Origin: Kineosporia rhizophila
Lineage (GTDB): Bacteria; Actinomycetota; Actinomycetes; Actinomycetales; Kineosporiaceae
Direction of reading: 5' to 3'
NCBI RefSeq assembly: GCF_021277265.1
Contig: NZ_JAJSOH010000023.1
Coordinates: 49,733-113,732, forward strand
DNA length: 64,000 nt
Positions 1 to 8,923 of the stretch are shown here, piece after piece. Position 1 is the first letter of the stretch; each line of letters starts with the position of its first letter. The notes beneath the pieces are model-generated. The model had not been told where the DNA came from and searched no databases. It saw nothing but the letters and a program-made list of their open reading frames with translations. The position numbers and the translations under genes are program-made.

Positions 1-2
1 CG

Positions 3-737
3 GTGGCCGGGGAGGACAGGCCGGGCAGTCGGACGACCTCCGCGAACCCCGCCACCGACTCGGCTGCGTCGACAGCGTTGGCCAGCACAAACGTCCAAAA
101 GCAAAAACTCGGACTGGTTGCGCGCATTCTTGCCGCCCTGATCGTTGTGGCGGGTGGTGTCGTTCTCGCCGTCGGCGGGCTCAAGGCCACGGTCTGGGCC
201 CCCAGCGATGTGGTCGTGGGCACGCTCGGTACGCATGGTCAGAAGTTCGTCACCACCGAGGTCGGCGCGCTCGCCCTGGCCGGGCCGCGGCTGCAGGTGC
301 AGGTGTCGGGGGCCGCCGGGGATCCGGTGTTCGTCGGGATCGGGCGCGCTTCGGACGTGGACGCCTACCTGGGCGAGAGCGCGACCGACCGGATCACCGG
401 GCTCGACCGGGAGACCGGCACGCTGATCACCACCACCTCCGGCCGCGACCAGGCCGAGGTGCTCGACCCGGCCAGCGCGGACGTCTGGGCGGTGAGTGCG
501 CTCGGTCCGGGGTCGGCGAAGCTGAGCTGGCCCGACACCAGTTCCGGGCAGTGGCGACTGGTGATCGCCACCGACGGCTCCCGGCCCGCCCCCGAGAACG
601 TCACCCTGACCTGGTCGGGCCAGGAACCCGAGAACTCCGCCCCGGCCTGGATCGCGGTGGGCGTCGTCCTTCTGGTCGCCGGGCTGGTCGGCTCGGCCGT
701 GCTCTGGTCGCGGGCGCGGGGAAGGAGGGCGTCGTGA
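3..737 (+). CDS. Two-helix membrane protein of unknown function
   Basis: I do not recognise a named family. The 244-residue product has a Ser/Ala/Thr-rich N-terminus, a hydrophobic helix at about residues 38-60, an extracytoplasmic-looking domain of about 150 residues, a second helix at about 213-233 and a short Arg-rich tail (RARGRR). This is a membrane-anchored architecture with the middle domain probably outside. The first start codon seen is GTG at position 3, so the true start may lie upstream of the window. The stop overlaps the GTG of the next gene, a lipoprotein, so the two are probably translated together and act at the cell surface. Confidence 0.75.
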   Translation: MAGEDRPGSRTTSANPATDSAASTALASTNVQKQKLGLVARILAALIVVAGGVVLAVGGLKATVWAPSDVVVGTLGTHGQKFVTTEVGALALAGPRLQVQVSGAAGDPVFVGIGRASDVDAYLGESATDRITGLDRETGTLITTTSGRDQAEVLDPASADVWAVSALGPGSAKLSWPDTSSGQWRLVIATDGSRPAPENVTLTWSGQEPENSAPAWIAVGVVLLVAGLVGSAVLWSRARGRRAS

Positions 738-1723
738 TCCGGCGCCGGACCGCCCTCGGTCTTCTGCTCACCCCGCTCGTGGTGGCCGGTTGCGGGCAGG
801 AGCCGCTGGTGGTGAGTGCGCCGGCGGCTGACACCCAGGTGTATCCGGTGGTCGAGGCCGGGCAGGCGAAGGCGATCCTCGACGCGGTGGACTCCGCGGT
901 TGCGGCCGGGGTGAGCGCCAAGGACACCGAAGAGACCGCCGATGCCCGGCTGACCGGCCCCTACCTGCAGATCCGGCTGGCCCAGGCCCGGGTCGCCGAC
1001 GAGCTCGGCAAGAAGCTCGGCGCCGCGGCCGAGGTGACCCGCGAGGCGCTGATCGTGCCGCGCAATGCCGCCTGGCCGCGGTTCTTCCTGGCCGTCGGGC
1101 GCAGCGAGCAGGCTTCCACATACCTTGTACGCGTGCTGCGTTCGGACTCGGCCCGCGACCCGTACGGCCTGTGGGCCGAGACGATGATGCTGCCGGGGGC
1201 CAGCCTGCCCGAGACGGCGCAGGACGGCTCGGTGCTCGCCGCCGACACGGACGACCTGTTGCTCTCGCCCGAGGAAGCGATCGACGGCTTCGCCGGTTAC
1301 CTCAACGGCAAGGGCAAGGGGAAGGGCGCCGAGAACTTCCGCCGCAGCGAGTACAGCGACCAGTTGCTGCAGCAGCTGGCCGCCGACGAGGAGGGCCTGG
1401 AGCAGGTGGCGACGGTGAGCAGCAGGCACACCGCCGCCGACGAGGCCCCGATGGTGATGCGCACCGACGACGGTGGTGCGCTGGTCGTCGGGCAGCTGCG
1501 CCAGACCTACACGGTCAAGGTCAAGCCGGACTCGGGCAAGGTCAAGGTCAAGGACGCCGACCTGGCCGCGCTCGCCGGGGAGAAGGACGAACTGCAGTTC
1601 GCCGAGTCCTTCACCCGTTCTGCGGTGGAGGTTGTGGTGCTGCACGTACCGGCCAAGGATTCGAAGGAACGGATCCGGGTCGTCGCCGCGGAGAAGGGCG
1701 ACGTCAAGGCCGTGGTGAAGTAG
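734..1723 (+). CDS. Predicted lipoprotein, unknown function
   Basis: The 329-residue product starts with an Arg-rich n-region, a short hydrophobic stretch and a lipobox VVAGC with Cys20, so it is predicted to be lipid-anchored outside the membrane. I selected GTG 734 because it overlaps the upstream stop as GTGA and gives the ideal signal length; the longer open frame upstream lacks a signal. The mature part is Lys/Asp/Glu-rich with a GKGKGKG stretch near residue 193 and repeated VKVK motifs near 260. No enzymatic motif is visible. It probably partners the membrane protein encoded just upstream. Confidence 0.8.
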   Translation: MIRRRTALGLLLTPLVVAGCGQEPLVVSAPAADTQVYPVVEAGQAKAILDAVDSAVAAGVSAKDTEETADARLTGPYLQIRLAQARVADELGKKLGAAAEVTREALIVPRNAAWPRFFLAVGRSEQASTYLVRVLRSDSARDPYGLWAETMMLPGASLPETAQDGSVLAADTDDLLLSPEEAIDGFAGYLNGKGKGKGAENFRRSEYSDQLLQQLAADEEGLEQVATVSSRHTAADEAPMVMRTDDGGALVVGQLRQTYTVKVKPDSGKVKVKDADLAALAGEKDELQFAESFTRSAVEVVVLHVPAKDSKERIRVVAAEKGDVKAVVK

Positions 1724-1760
1724 TGACTCATATGTCGGGGCAAGGAGAAAGGAACCCTCG

Positions 1761-2729
1761 ATGACGAACCAGCCGGGGATGCGCGCGGGCGCGGGCAGGC
1801 CTTCGCTCAACCTGCGCGGTGCAGTGGATCTCGGGGCGCTGGCCGCCCGGCCCGCGCCCTCGGGCGCCGGTGGCGGCGCCTCGAACGGCCCGGCGGCGAC
1901 GCCGGGCTCCTTCGTCATCGACACGACGGACGCGAGTTTCGCGACCGACGTCATCCAGCAGTCGCAGACCGTCCCGGTCGTCCTGGACTTCTGGGCGACC
2001 TGGTGCGGTCCGTGCAAGCAGCTCTCGCCGGTGCTGGAGTCGCTGGCCGCGGAGTACGGCGGCCGGATCCTGCTGGCGAAGATCGACGTGGACGCCAACC
2101 CGCAGATCGCGCAGGCCTTCCAGGTGCAGTCCATCCCGAGCGTGTTCGCGGTGCTCAAGGGCCAGCCGATCCCGCTGTTCCAGGGGGCGCAGCCGGAGCC
2201 GCAGGTACGCGCGGTGCTCGACGAGCTGATGCGGGTGGCCGAGGCGAACGGGGTCACCGGGCGGCTGGCCGCCGAGCCGGCCGGCGAGGGCGAGGAGGAG
2301 CCGGAGGAGGAGGCGCTGCCGCCTTTGCACCAGGCCGCCTACGACGCGATCGAGCGGGACGACCTGGACGCCGCGATCGCGGCCTACCAGCAGGCCCTGA
2401 AGGAGAACCCGGCCGACGACGAGGCCAAGCTCGGCCTGGCCCAGGTGCAGCTGATGCAGCGCACCAGCGGGGTGGACCTGAACCAGGCGCGGGCGACCGC
2501 CGCCGAGAACCCGGCCGATCCGCAGGCCCAGATCGTGGTGGCCGACCTGGACGTGCTCGGCGGGCACATCGAGGACGCCTTCGCCCGGCTGATCGACACC
2601 GTCCGGGTCACCTCGGGAGACGACCGGGACGCGGTGCGCGTGCACCTGGTCGAGCTGTTCGAGGTGGTGGGCAAGGACGACCCGCGGGTCGGCAAGGCCC
2701 GCATCGCGCTGGCGAACGCGCTGTTCTGA
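1761..2729 (+). CDS. Thioredoxin-domain TPR protein (YbbN/CnoX type co-chaperone)
   Basis: The 322-residue protein has a thioredoxin fold with the active site WCGPCK at residues 81-86, followed by the cis-proline strand QSIPSVFAV. Then come an acidic Glu-rich linker and a C-terminal helical repeat region of TPR type (about 190-320). This is the domain order of the YbbN/CnoX family, which in E. coli binds client proteins and chaperonin; whether this one is redox active is inferred from its intact CxxC. The first 50 residues are low complexity. A GGAGAAAGGA Shine-Dalgarno lies just before ATG 1761. No signal peptide is present, so it should be cytoplasmic. Confidence 0.92.
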   Translation: MTNQPGMRAGAGRPSLNLRGAVDLGALAARPAPSGAGGGASNGPAATPGSFVIDTTDASFATDVIQQSQTVPVVLDFWATWCGPCKQLSPVLESLAAEYGGRILLAKIDVDANPQIAQAFQVQSIPSVFAVLKGQPIPLFQGAQPEPQVRAVLDELMRVAEANGVTGRLAAEPAGEGEEEPEEEALPPLHQAAYDAIERDDLDAAIAAYQQALKENPADDEAKLGLAQVQLMQRTSGVDLNQARATAAENPADPQAQIVVADLDVLGGHIEDAFARLIDTVRVTSGDDRDAVRVHLVELFEVVGKDDPRVGKARIALANALF

Positions 2730-2961
2730 TCGGCTTTTCTCCAACAGTGGACGGTGTCGGGCCCCTTCGCGGGGACCGGCACCGTCTCTGGTTGGTCACC
2801 GGTCGGTCACCGATGTCCGCCCATCCTGCGGAATGTCTGGCGAGCGGGCGACCGAGCGACCCTCCGTTCGCCGGATTCTGGCCGATGTCGGGCCTGCGCA
2901 CCGGGCCATCACGCCTGCGCCGAGGTTAGATGACGACATCCCGTGACTCCATGTCATCGGG

Positions 2962-2983
2962 CGATAACAGTAAGTCGTTATCG
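2962..2983. promoter_or_regulatory. Inverted repeat CGATAAC-N8-GTTATCG
   Basis: A perfect 7-bp dyad lies about 45 bp before the ATG of the dehydrogenase homologue, in the only AT-richer patch of the 2730-3025 gap. The position suits an operator or promoter element for that gene. The remainder of this gap holds nothing I can identify. No regulator is assigned. Confidence 0.4.
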
Positions 2984-3025
2984 TTGTCATGCTCACCGGG
3001 TTCGGCCCGGGCCTGGAGGGGTCGT

Positions 3026-4252
3026 ATGTCGCGCATCTTCATCGTGGGGTCCGGCACGGTGGGCGCCGCGACCGGTCGGGCCCTGGGGCACGCCGGCCAC
3101 CGGGTCACGTTCGTCGACATCGACCCGCGCCGGGTGGCCGTCCTGGTGAACGAGGGCCTCGACGCCCGGCGCGACCTGGACCTGGCCGGGGAGCCGGAGT
3201 CGTTCATCTTCCTCTGCACACCCACCCGGGTGGAGGCCGGCCGGCACCACCTGGCCGACGTGGCCTCCGGGGCGGAGCTGATCGGCCGGGCGATGGCCCG
3301 GGCCGACACTCCGCACACCGTGGTGGTGCGCTCCACGGTTCCTCCGGGCACCACCCGCGACCTGGTGCGCCCGCTGGTCGAGCTGCACTCCGGCCGCCGC
3401 GAGGGCACCGGGTTCAGCATCGCCGCCAGCCCGCACTTCGACTCCCGGGCCGGGAACGGCCGCACCGGGCGGCACGCGCTGGAGACGGTGCGCCCGCCCC
3501 TGACCGTGATCGGCGCCGACAGCGAGCGGGTGGTCAACGCCGTGCGGGACGTGCTGAACCCGATCGTCCCGCCGGGCGGGCAGATGCGCCTGCTCGAGGA
3601 CCCGGCCGAGGCTGAGATGGTGAAGTGCGCGCACAGTCTGTTCAACGCCACGAAGATCAGTTTCTGGAACGAGATCTGGCGGGTCTGCGACCGGCTCGGC
3701 CTGGACCCGGACGAGGTGGCGAGCATGGTGGCGACCTCGGCCGAGGGATCGCTCAACCCGGAGTACGGGATCTGGGGCGGAGCCCCCTACAGCGGTCACC
3801 AGCTGCCCAGCGACACCCGCGGTTTCCTGGGCTTCGCCGAGGAACTCGGCCTGCCGATGCCGTTGCTCAGCGCGGTGGTCGGCGTGAACTCGGGTTTCGA
3901 GCAACGTCTGGACGCCGAGATGGAGGCGCTGAGCATGCTGGCCAGCGGGCCGCACTACTACGCAACGGATTTCGGCGAGGACGAGGCGGGCTGCCAGAGC
4001 GAGTACCGCACCCGGCCGCAGCCCGCCCCGGAGAACCCGAGGCCGGCGATCCCGGAGGCCGACGACGTTCCGGGCCCAGAGACGTCCATGATTGACGAAA
4101 CCCCGCAGCCGGTGGTCGAGACCGACGGCTCGGGGCGCAGCGGCCTGGTCGGGGGAGAGGTGCGCGACGTGCGCACCGACCCGGGCGCCAACCACCCCTC
4201 GCGCCGGCGCGGCGGGCGCCGGCCCTGGATCCCGCGCCAGCTCGGCCGGTGA
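3026..4252 (+). CDS. UDP-glucose/GDP-mannose dehydrogenase homologue lacking the catalytic Cys
   Basis: The 408-residue protein has the N-terminal Rossmann motif GSGTVG (residues 8-13) and the RSTVPPGTT segment of nucleotide-sugar dehydrogenases. It also has the central helix with E..K..HSLFNATKI.F.NE (K200, N207, K210). In active members the third conserved block reads GGxCLPKDT, with the cysteine forming the thioester. Here the equivalent is SGHQLPSDT (256-264), so Cys is Gln259 and the usual Lys is Ser262. The C-terminal UDP-binding domain is replaced by an acidic, Pro-rich tail ending in Arg-rich sequence. ATG 3026 follows GGAGGGG. It may be a non-oxidising homologue or bind sugar nucleotides only. 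Confidence 0.85.
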   Translation: MSRIFIVGSGTVGAATGRALGHAGHRVTFVDIDPRRVAVLVNEGLDARRDLDLAGEPESFIFLCTPTRVEAGRHHLADVASGAELIGRAMARADTPHTVVVRSTVPPGTTRDLVRPLVELHSGRREGTGFSIAASPHFDSRAGNGRTGRHALETVRPPLTVIGADSERVVNAVRDVLNPIVPPGGQMRLLEDPAEAEMVKCAHSLFNATKISFWNEIWRVCDRLGLDPDEVASMVATSAEGSLNPEYGIWGGAPYSGHQLPSDTRGFLGFAEELGLPMPLLSAVVGVNSGFEQRLDAEMEALSMLASGPHYYATDFGEDEAGCQSEYRTRPQPAPENPRPAIPEADDVPGPETSMIDETPQPVVETDGSGRSGLVGGEVRDVRTDPGANHPSRRRGGRRPWIPRQLGR

Positions 4253-4258
4253 CATCCG

Positions 4259-4293
4259 AAAAGGGCCGATCACCAGAGGTGATCGGCCCTTTT
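4259..4293. terminator. Bidirectional intrinsic terminator
   Basis: A perfect 16-bp stem (4259-4274 with 4278-4293) with a 3-nt loop begins with AAAA and ends in TTTT. It therefore works for both convergent genes, the dehydrogenase homologue on plus and the metallopeptidase on minus. Confidence 0.93.
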
Positions 4294-4303
4294 CGGGAGC
4301 GAG

Positions 4304-6274
4304 CTACCAGATGTGCACGCGGGCGGTGGGTTCGAGCCAGAGCTCGTCACCCTCGCGCACCCCGAACGCCTCGTGGAACTCGTCGATGTTGCGCACGACG
4401 GCGTTGCAGCGGAACTCTTCGGGCGAGTGCGGGTCGAGCGTGAGCCGGCGGATCACCTCGGCGTCGCGGCCCTTGCTGCGCCAGCCCTGGGCCCAGGCGA
4501 CGAAGAACCGCTGCCAGCCGGTCAGGCCGTCGAGCACCGGGGGCTCGGCCCCGTCGAGGGCGATCCGGTAGGCGGTGTGCGCGATCGAGAGTCCGCCCAG
4601 GTCACCGATGTTCTCGCCGACGGTGAGCGCGCCGTTGACGTGGTGACCCGGCGTCTGCCGGGGCTCGAGCACGTCGTACTGCTCGATCAGCGCCTTGGTG
4701 CGCTTCTCGAACTCGGTGCGGTCGGTGTCGGTCCACCAGTCGTTCAGATTGCCCGAGCCGTCGTACTTGGAGCCCTGGTCGTCGAACCCGTGGCCGATCT
4801 CGTGCCCGATCACCGCGCCGATCGCACCGTAATTGGCGGCGTCGTCGGCCTCGGCGTCGAAGAACGGCGGCTGCAGGATCGCGGCCGGGAAGACGATCTC
4901 GTTCATCAGCGGGTTGTAGTAGGCGTTGACCGTCTGCGGGGTCATGAACCACTCGTCGCGGTCGACCGGCTTGCCGAGTTTCTCGATCTCCCGGGCGATC
5001 TCGTAGTCACCGGCGCGGCGCACGTTGCCGACCAGGTCGCCGGGCCGGATCTCGAGGCTGGAGTAGTCGCGCCACTTGTCCGGGTAGCCGATCTTGGGGG
5101 TGAAGCTGTCCAGCTTCTGCAGGGCGCGCTCCTGCGTCTCGGCGCTCATCCAGTCGAGCTTGGTGATGCTCTGCCGGTAGGCCTCGACCAGGTTGGCCAC
5201 CAGCTCGACCATCCGGGCCTTGGCCGTGGGGGAGAAGTGCGCCTCCACGTAGAGCTTGCCCACCGCCTCGCCGAGCGAGCCCTCGACCAGCCCGACGCCG
5301 CGCTTCCAGCGCTCGCGCAGCTGGGTGGCCCCGGTGAGGGTCCTGCCGTAGAAGTCGAAGTTCTCCTGCACCAGCTCGGCGTTCAGCAGGGTGGCCGAAC
5401 CGTGCACGGTGCGCCAGGTGAGCCAGGTCTTCCAGTCGGCCAGCGGCACCTCGGTGAGGGCCTTGCCGAGCGCGGTGAAGAAGCTGGGCTGGCGCACGAC
5501 GACCTCGGAGAAGGCGCTCTGCGGCACGTTCAGCGCGTCGATCCAGCTGGTCCAGTCGAACTCGGGGATGAGCTCTTCCAGGCCCTTGCGGTCGACCTTG
5601 TTGTACGTCTTGGTGGCGTCGCGGTTGGTCACCCGGTCCCAGTGCGAGCGGGACAGCCGGGTCTCCAGCGCCATGATCCGCTCGGCCGCGCCGGCCGCCC
5701 CGGCCTCGTCGGTGATCCCGGCCTTCACCAGCATGCGGGTGACGTGGCCGAGGAACGCGGTGCGGATCTCGGCGAACGTGTCCTCGCGGTAGTAGGACTC
5801 GTCGGGCAGGCTGAGCCCGCCCTGGGTGAGGTACATGACGTAGCGGTCGGAGGCCATCGCGTCGTTGTTGACGAAGTAGCCGAAGGGGGCGCCGCTGCCG
5901 GAGCGCTCCAGCACCCCGAACGCCCGGACCAGGCCGGCCAGGTCGGTGATCTCCTCGACCAGGGCCAGGTCGGTGGCGATGGGGGCGGTGCCCAGGCGCT
6001 CGATCGCGGCCTCGTCCATGAAGCTGGCGTACAGGTCGCCGACCTTCTGCGCCTCGCTGCCGGGCGCGGCGGAACCGGAGGCGCTCGCTGCGTCTTCCAC
6101 GATCACCCGCAGCTGGGCCTCGGCCTCGTCGCGCAGCCGGTGGAAGGTGCCGTAGACCGACTTGTCCGGGGGGATCTCGGCTGTGTCCAGCCACTTCCCG
6201 TTCACGTGCCGGAACAGGTCGTCCTGAGGCCTGATCGAGGGGTTGAGCTGCTCGGTTTCGATACCGGACGTCAT
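4304..6274 (-). CDS. M13 family zinc metallopeptidase (PepO/neprilysin-like)
   Basis: This 656-residue protein matches M13 endopeptidases over its length. It shows NAYYNP, the zinc site HEIGH (about residues 491-495) followed by GFDDQG, the third ligand in GENIGD (E about 554) and the C-terminal RCNAVVRN block. Actinobacterial members are usually about 650 residues, and this one begins with TEQLNPSIRPQDDLF, a typical cytoplasmic M13 N-terminus. I therefore chose ATG at 6274 over the longer open frame, which adds only Arg/Pro-rich shadow sequence. No signal peptide is seen. It probably degrades oligopeptides. The gene stands alone between two terminator regions. Confidence 0.95.
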   Translation of the reverse strand: MTSGIETEQLNPSIRPQDDLFRHVNGKWLDTAEIPPDKSVYGTFHRLRDEAEAQLRVIVEDAASASGSAAPGSEAQKVGDLYASFMDEAAIERLGTAPIATDLALVEEITDLAGLVRAFGVLERSGSGAPFGYFVNNDAMASDRYVMYLTQGGLSLPDESYYREDTFAEIRTAFLGHVTRMLVKAGITDEAGAAGAAERIMALETRLSRSHWDRVTNRDATKTYNKVDRKGLEELIPEFDWTSWIDALNVPQSAFSEVVVRQPSFFTALGKALTEVPLADWKTWLTWRTVHGSATLLNAELVQENFDFYGRTLTGATQLRERWKRGVGLVEGSLGEAVGKLYVEAHFSPTAKARMVELVANLVEAYRQSITKLDWMSAETQERALQKLDSFTPKIGYPDKWRDYSSLEIRPGDLVGNVRRAGDYEIAREIEKLGKPVDRDEWFMTPQTVNAYYNPLMNEIVFPAAILQPPFFDAEADDAANYGAIGAVIGHEIGHGFDDQGSKYDGSGNLNDWWTDTDRTEFEKRTKALIEQYDVLEPRQTPGHHVNGALTVGENIGDLGGLSIAHTAYRIALDGAEPPVLDGLTGWQRFFVAWAQGWRSKGRDAEVIRRLTLDPHSPEEFRCNAVVRNIDEFHEAFGVREGDELWLEPTARVHIW

Positions 6275-6320
6275 CGCCCGAGCGTATCGACCAACCCCCC
6301 GATCCGGACAGGACCCGGGT

Positions 6321-8690
6321 TCAGCCCTGCGCTGATTCGTCTTCCGCCGCGGCCTCGGACGTGATCGCGGGCGGGGTGAAGCCCGGACCGGACTCGTGGT
6401 GCACCTCGGGCGCGCTGCCGCTGGGCCAGCCACCCTCGGGGGTGGACTCCGGCACCAGCCAGACCGCGCCCAGCGGGGGCACCCGCAGCGTGATCGACGA
6501 CGGCTGACCGTGCCAGGGCACCGGCACGGCGTCGACCGCACCCAGGTTGCCCACGCCGGAACCGCCGTAGTTCTCCGAGTCGGTGTTCAGGATCTCCAGC
6601 CAGCGCCCGCCCGAGGGCACCCCGAGGTGGTAGCCCTCCTGCGGCTGGGCGGAGAAGTTGACCACCGCCACCAGCGGGTTGCCGGCCGCGTCGCGGCGGA
6701 TGAACGAGAACGTGTTGTGCTGGTTGTCGTTCGCGTCGATCCACTGGAAGCCGGACGGGTCGCTGTCGGCCTCCCAGAGCTCGGGCCGGTCCCGGTAGAT
6801 CCGGTTCAGGTCACGCACCATCTGCTGCAGGCCGACGTGCCAGGGGGCGTCCTCCAGCCACCAGTCCAGGCTGCGCTCCTCGGACCACTCCCGCTCCATG
6901 CCCAGTTCCTGGCCCATGAACAGCAGTTGCTTGCCCGGGTGCGACCACATGAAGGCGAGGTAGGCGCGCACGTTGGCCAGCTGCTGCCAGCGGTCGCCGG
7001 GCATCTTGCCCAGCAGCGAGCCCTTGCCGTGCACGACCTCGTCGTGGCTGATCGGCAGCACGAAGTGCTCGCTGTACGCGTACATCAGCGAGAACGTCAT
7101 CTGGTGGTGGTGGTACTGGCGGTGGACCGGGTCCTTGGACACGTAGCCCAGGGAGTCGTGCATCCACCCCATGTTCCACTTGTGGCCGAAGCCCAGGCCG
7201 CCCAGGTGGGTGGGCCGGGTGACGCCGGGCCAGGCGGTGGACTCCTCGGCGATCATCATCACGCCCGGGTGGTGCTTGTAGGCGGTGGCGTTGACCTCCT
7301 GCAGGAAGGCCACGGCCTCCAGGTTCTCCCGGCCGCCGTACTTGTTCGGCGTCCACTCACCGGCGTTGCGGGAGTAGTCGAGGTAGAGCATCGAGGCCAC
7401 CGCGTCGACCCGCAGGCCGTCGACGTGGAACTCCTCGAGCCAGTACAGGGCGTTGGCGACCAGGAAGTTGCGCACCTCGGTGCGGCCGAAGTCGAAGATC
7501 AGCGTGCCCCACTCGGGGTGCTCGCCGCGGTGCGGGTCGGCGTGCTCGTACAGCGGCTGGCCGTCGAACCGGGCCAGGGCGAACTCGTCCTTCGGGAAGT
7601 GCGCGGGCACCCAGTCCATGATCACGCCGATCCCGGCCTGGTGCAGCCGGTCGACCAGGTGACGGAACTCGTCCGGGCTGCCGAACCGCGAGGTCGGCGC
7701 GTAGTAGCCGGTGACCTGGTAGCCCCAGGAACCACCGAACGGGTGCTCGGCCACCGGCAGGAACTCGACGTGGGTGAAGCCCAGGTCCTGCACGTAACCG
7801 ACGAGCTGGTCGGCCAGTTCGAGGTACGAGAGGCCCTGCCGCCAGGAACCCAGGTGCACCTCGTAGGTGCTCTGCGGGCGGCTGAGCGCCTCGTGCTGCG
7901 CGCGCTCGGCCATCCACGCGGAGTCGTTCCACTCGTAGCCCGACTCGGTGACGATCGAGGCGGTCAGCGGCGGGATCTCGGTGGCGAAGGCCATCGGGTC
8001 GGCCTTCTGCCGCCAGTGGCCGTCCTGGCCGAGGATCTCGAACTTGTAGCGGGTGCCGGTGCCCAGGCCGGGGACGAACAGTTCCCAGATGCCCGAGCCG
8101 CCCAGGCTGCGCATCGAGTGACCGCGGCCGTCCCAGTTGTTGACGTCCGAAACCAGGCGCACCGCCTGGGCGTTCGGCGCCCAGACCGCGAAGGAGGTGC
8201 CCTCCACGTCGCCGATCAGGCCGGGGAAGCGGCGGGGGTGGGCGCCCAGGGCGCGCCAGAGTTCCTCGTGCCGGCCCTCGGCGATCAGGTGCAGGTCGAT
8301 CTCGCCCAGGCTGGGCAGGAAACGGTACGGGTCGTCGAGGGTCTGTTCCTCGTCGTCGTAGCGCACCACGAGGCGGTAGTCGCCCACCGTCGCGCGCTCG
8401 AGCACGCCCACCCAGATGCCGTCCTGCTCGTGCGAGAGCGGGTGCCGTTCACCGTCTTCGGTGAGGACCGCGACCTCGGTGGCGAGCGGGCGCAGCGTGC
8501 GGACGGTGACCCGCCCGCCGTACGGGTGCGCGCCCAGCACCGAGTGCGGGTTGTAGTAGGCGCCGCCCGCAACCTTGGCCAGAACGTCGGAATCCACCGG
8601 TTTGACCGTGGACGTCACGACGATTTCGGCGCCGGCCAGCGCTTCGGTACTCGCTTCGACGGGGGTCTGCGAAGTCGGAGACTGTGCCAT
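6321..8690 (-). CDS. glgB: 1,4-alpha-glucan branching enzyme
   Basis: GlgB cuts alpha-1,4-glucan chains and reattaches them by alpha-1,6 links to form glycogen. The 789-residue product has an N-terminal domain (about 40-130), a CBM48 module (about 160-255) and the GH13 barrel. Visible GH13 motifs are MDWVPAHFP, the nucleophile in GLRVDA (D429), the acid region IAEEST (481-485) and LPISHDEV (D550). The C-terminal beta domain includes VNFSAQPQ. The start is uncertain: ATG 8690 is used, but in-frame ATGs at 8711 and 8726 also exist and none has a strong Shine-Dalgarno. The window also has a trehalose-synthase-like gene, so storage-glucan and trehalose metabolism may be linked. Confidence 0.96.
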   Translation of the reverse strand: MAQSPTSQTPVEASTEALAGAEIVVTSTVKPVDSDVLAKVAGGAYYNPHSVLGAHPYGGRVTVRTLRPLATEVAVLTEDGERHPLSHEQDGIWVGVLERATVGDYRLVVRYDDEEQTLDDPYRFLPSLGEIDLHLIAEGRHEELWRALGAHPRRFPGLIGDVEGTSFAVWAPNAQAVRLVSDVNNWDGRGHSMRSLGGSGIWELFVPGLGTGTRYKFEILGQDGHWRQKADPMAFATEIPPLTASIVTESGYEWNDSAWMAERAQHEALSRPQSTYEVHLGSWRQGLSYLELADQLVGYVQDLGFTHVEFLPVAEHPFGGSWGYQVTGYYAPTSRFGSPDEFRHLVDRLHQAGIGVIMDWVPAHFPKDEFALARFDGQPLYEHADPHRGEHPEWGTLIFDFGRTEVRNFLVANALYWLEEFHVDGLRVDAVASMLYLDYSRNAGEWTPNKYGGRENLEAVAFLQEVNATAYKHHPGVMMIAEESTAWPGVTRPTHLGGLGFGHKWNMGWMHDSLGYVSKDPVHRQYHHHQMTFSLMYAYSEHFVLPISHDEVVHGKGSLLGKMPGDRWQQLANVRAYLAFMWSHPGKQLLFMGQELGMEREWSEERSLDWWLEDAPWHVGLQQMVRDLNRIYRDRPELWEADSDPSGFQWIDANDNQHNTFSFIRRDAAGNPLVAVVNFSAQPQEGYHLGVPSGGRWLEILNTDSENYGGSGVGNLGAVDAVPVPWHGQPSSITLRVPPLGAVWLVPESTPEGGWPSGSAPEVHHESGPGFTPPAITSEAAAEDESAQG

Positions 8691-8923
8691 GTCGGGAAGT
8701 CTGGCACGCATCGGGCGAGGGGGCATGGCGCCTTGCCCACGGGCCCGCCGGGTGAGGTCGATCCCGGCGCGCAGATCCCCTACTTGGAGTAATCTCGTGC
8801 TCACCCTGCGCCTCACTGCCGTGGTCAGGGCCTTGCCGCCGGCGCCGAGCGGCTCGAGTTGATCAAGGTAACGATTCGGTGCGGCGGGCCGCGGCCGGTT
8901 CACCTCCGACGAAGGGTCGACGC

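Noticed and set aside
365..2257. 630-residue minus-strand open frame
   Set aside because: It is antisense to the first lipoprotein and the thioredoxin-TPR gene, has no start signal and a repetitive Leu/Gly/Arg composition typical of GC-shadow frames.
4313..6364. 683-residue plus-strand open frame
   Set aside because: It is the exact antisense of the M13 metallopeptidase and shows no motif of its own.
6396..8792. 798-residue plus-strand open frame
   Set aside because: It is antisense to glgB, whose catalytic motifs are intact.
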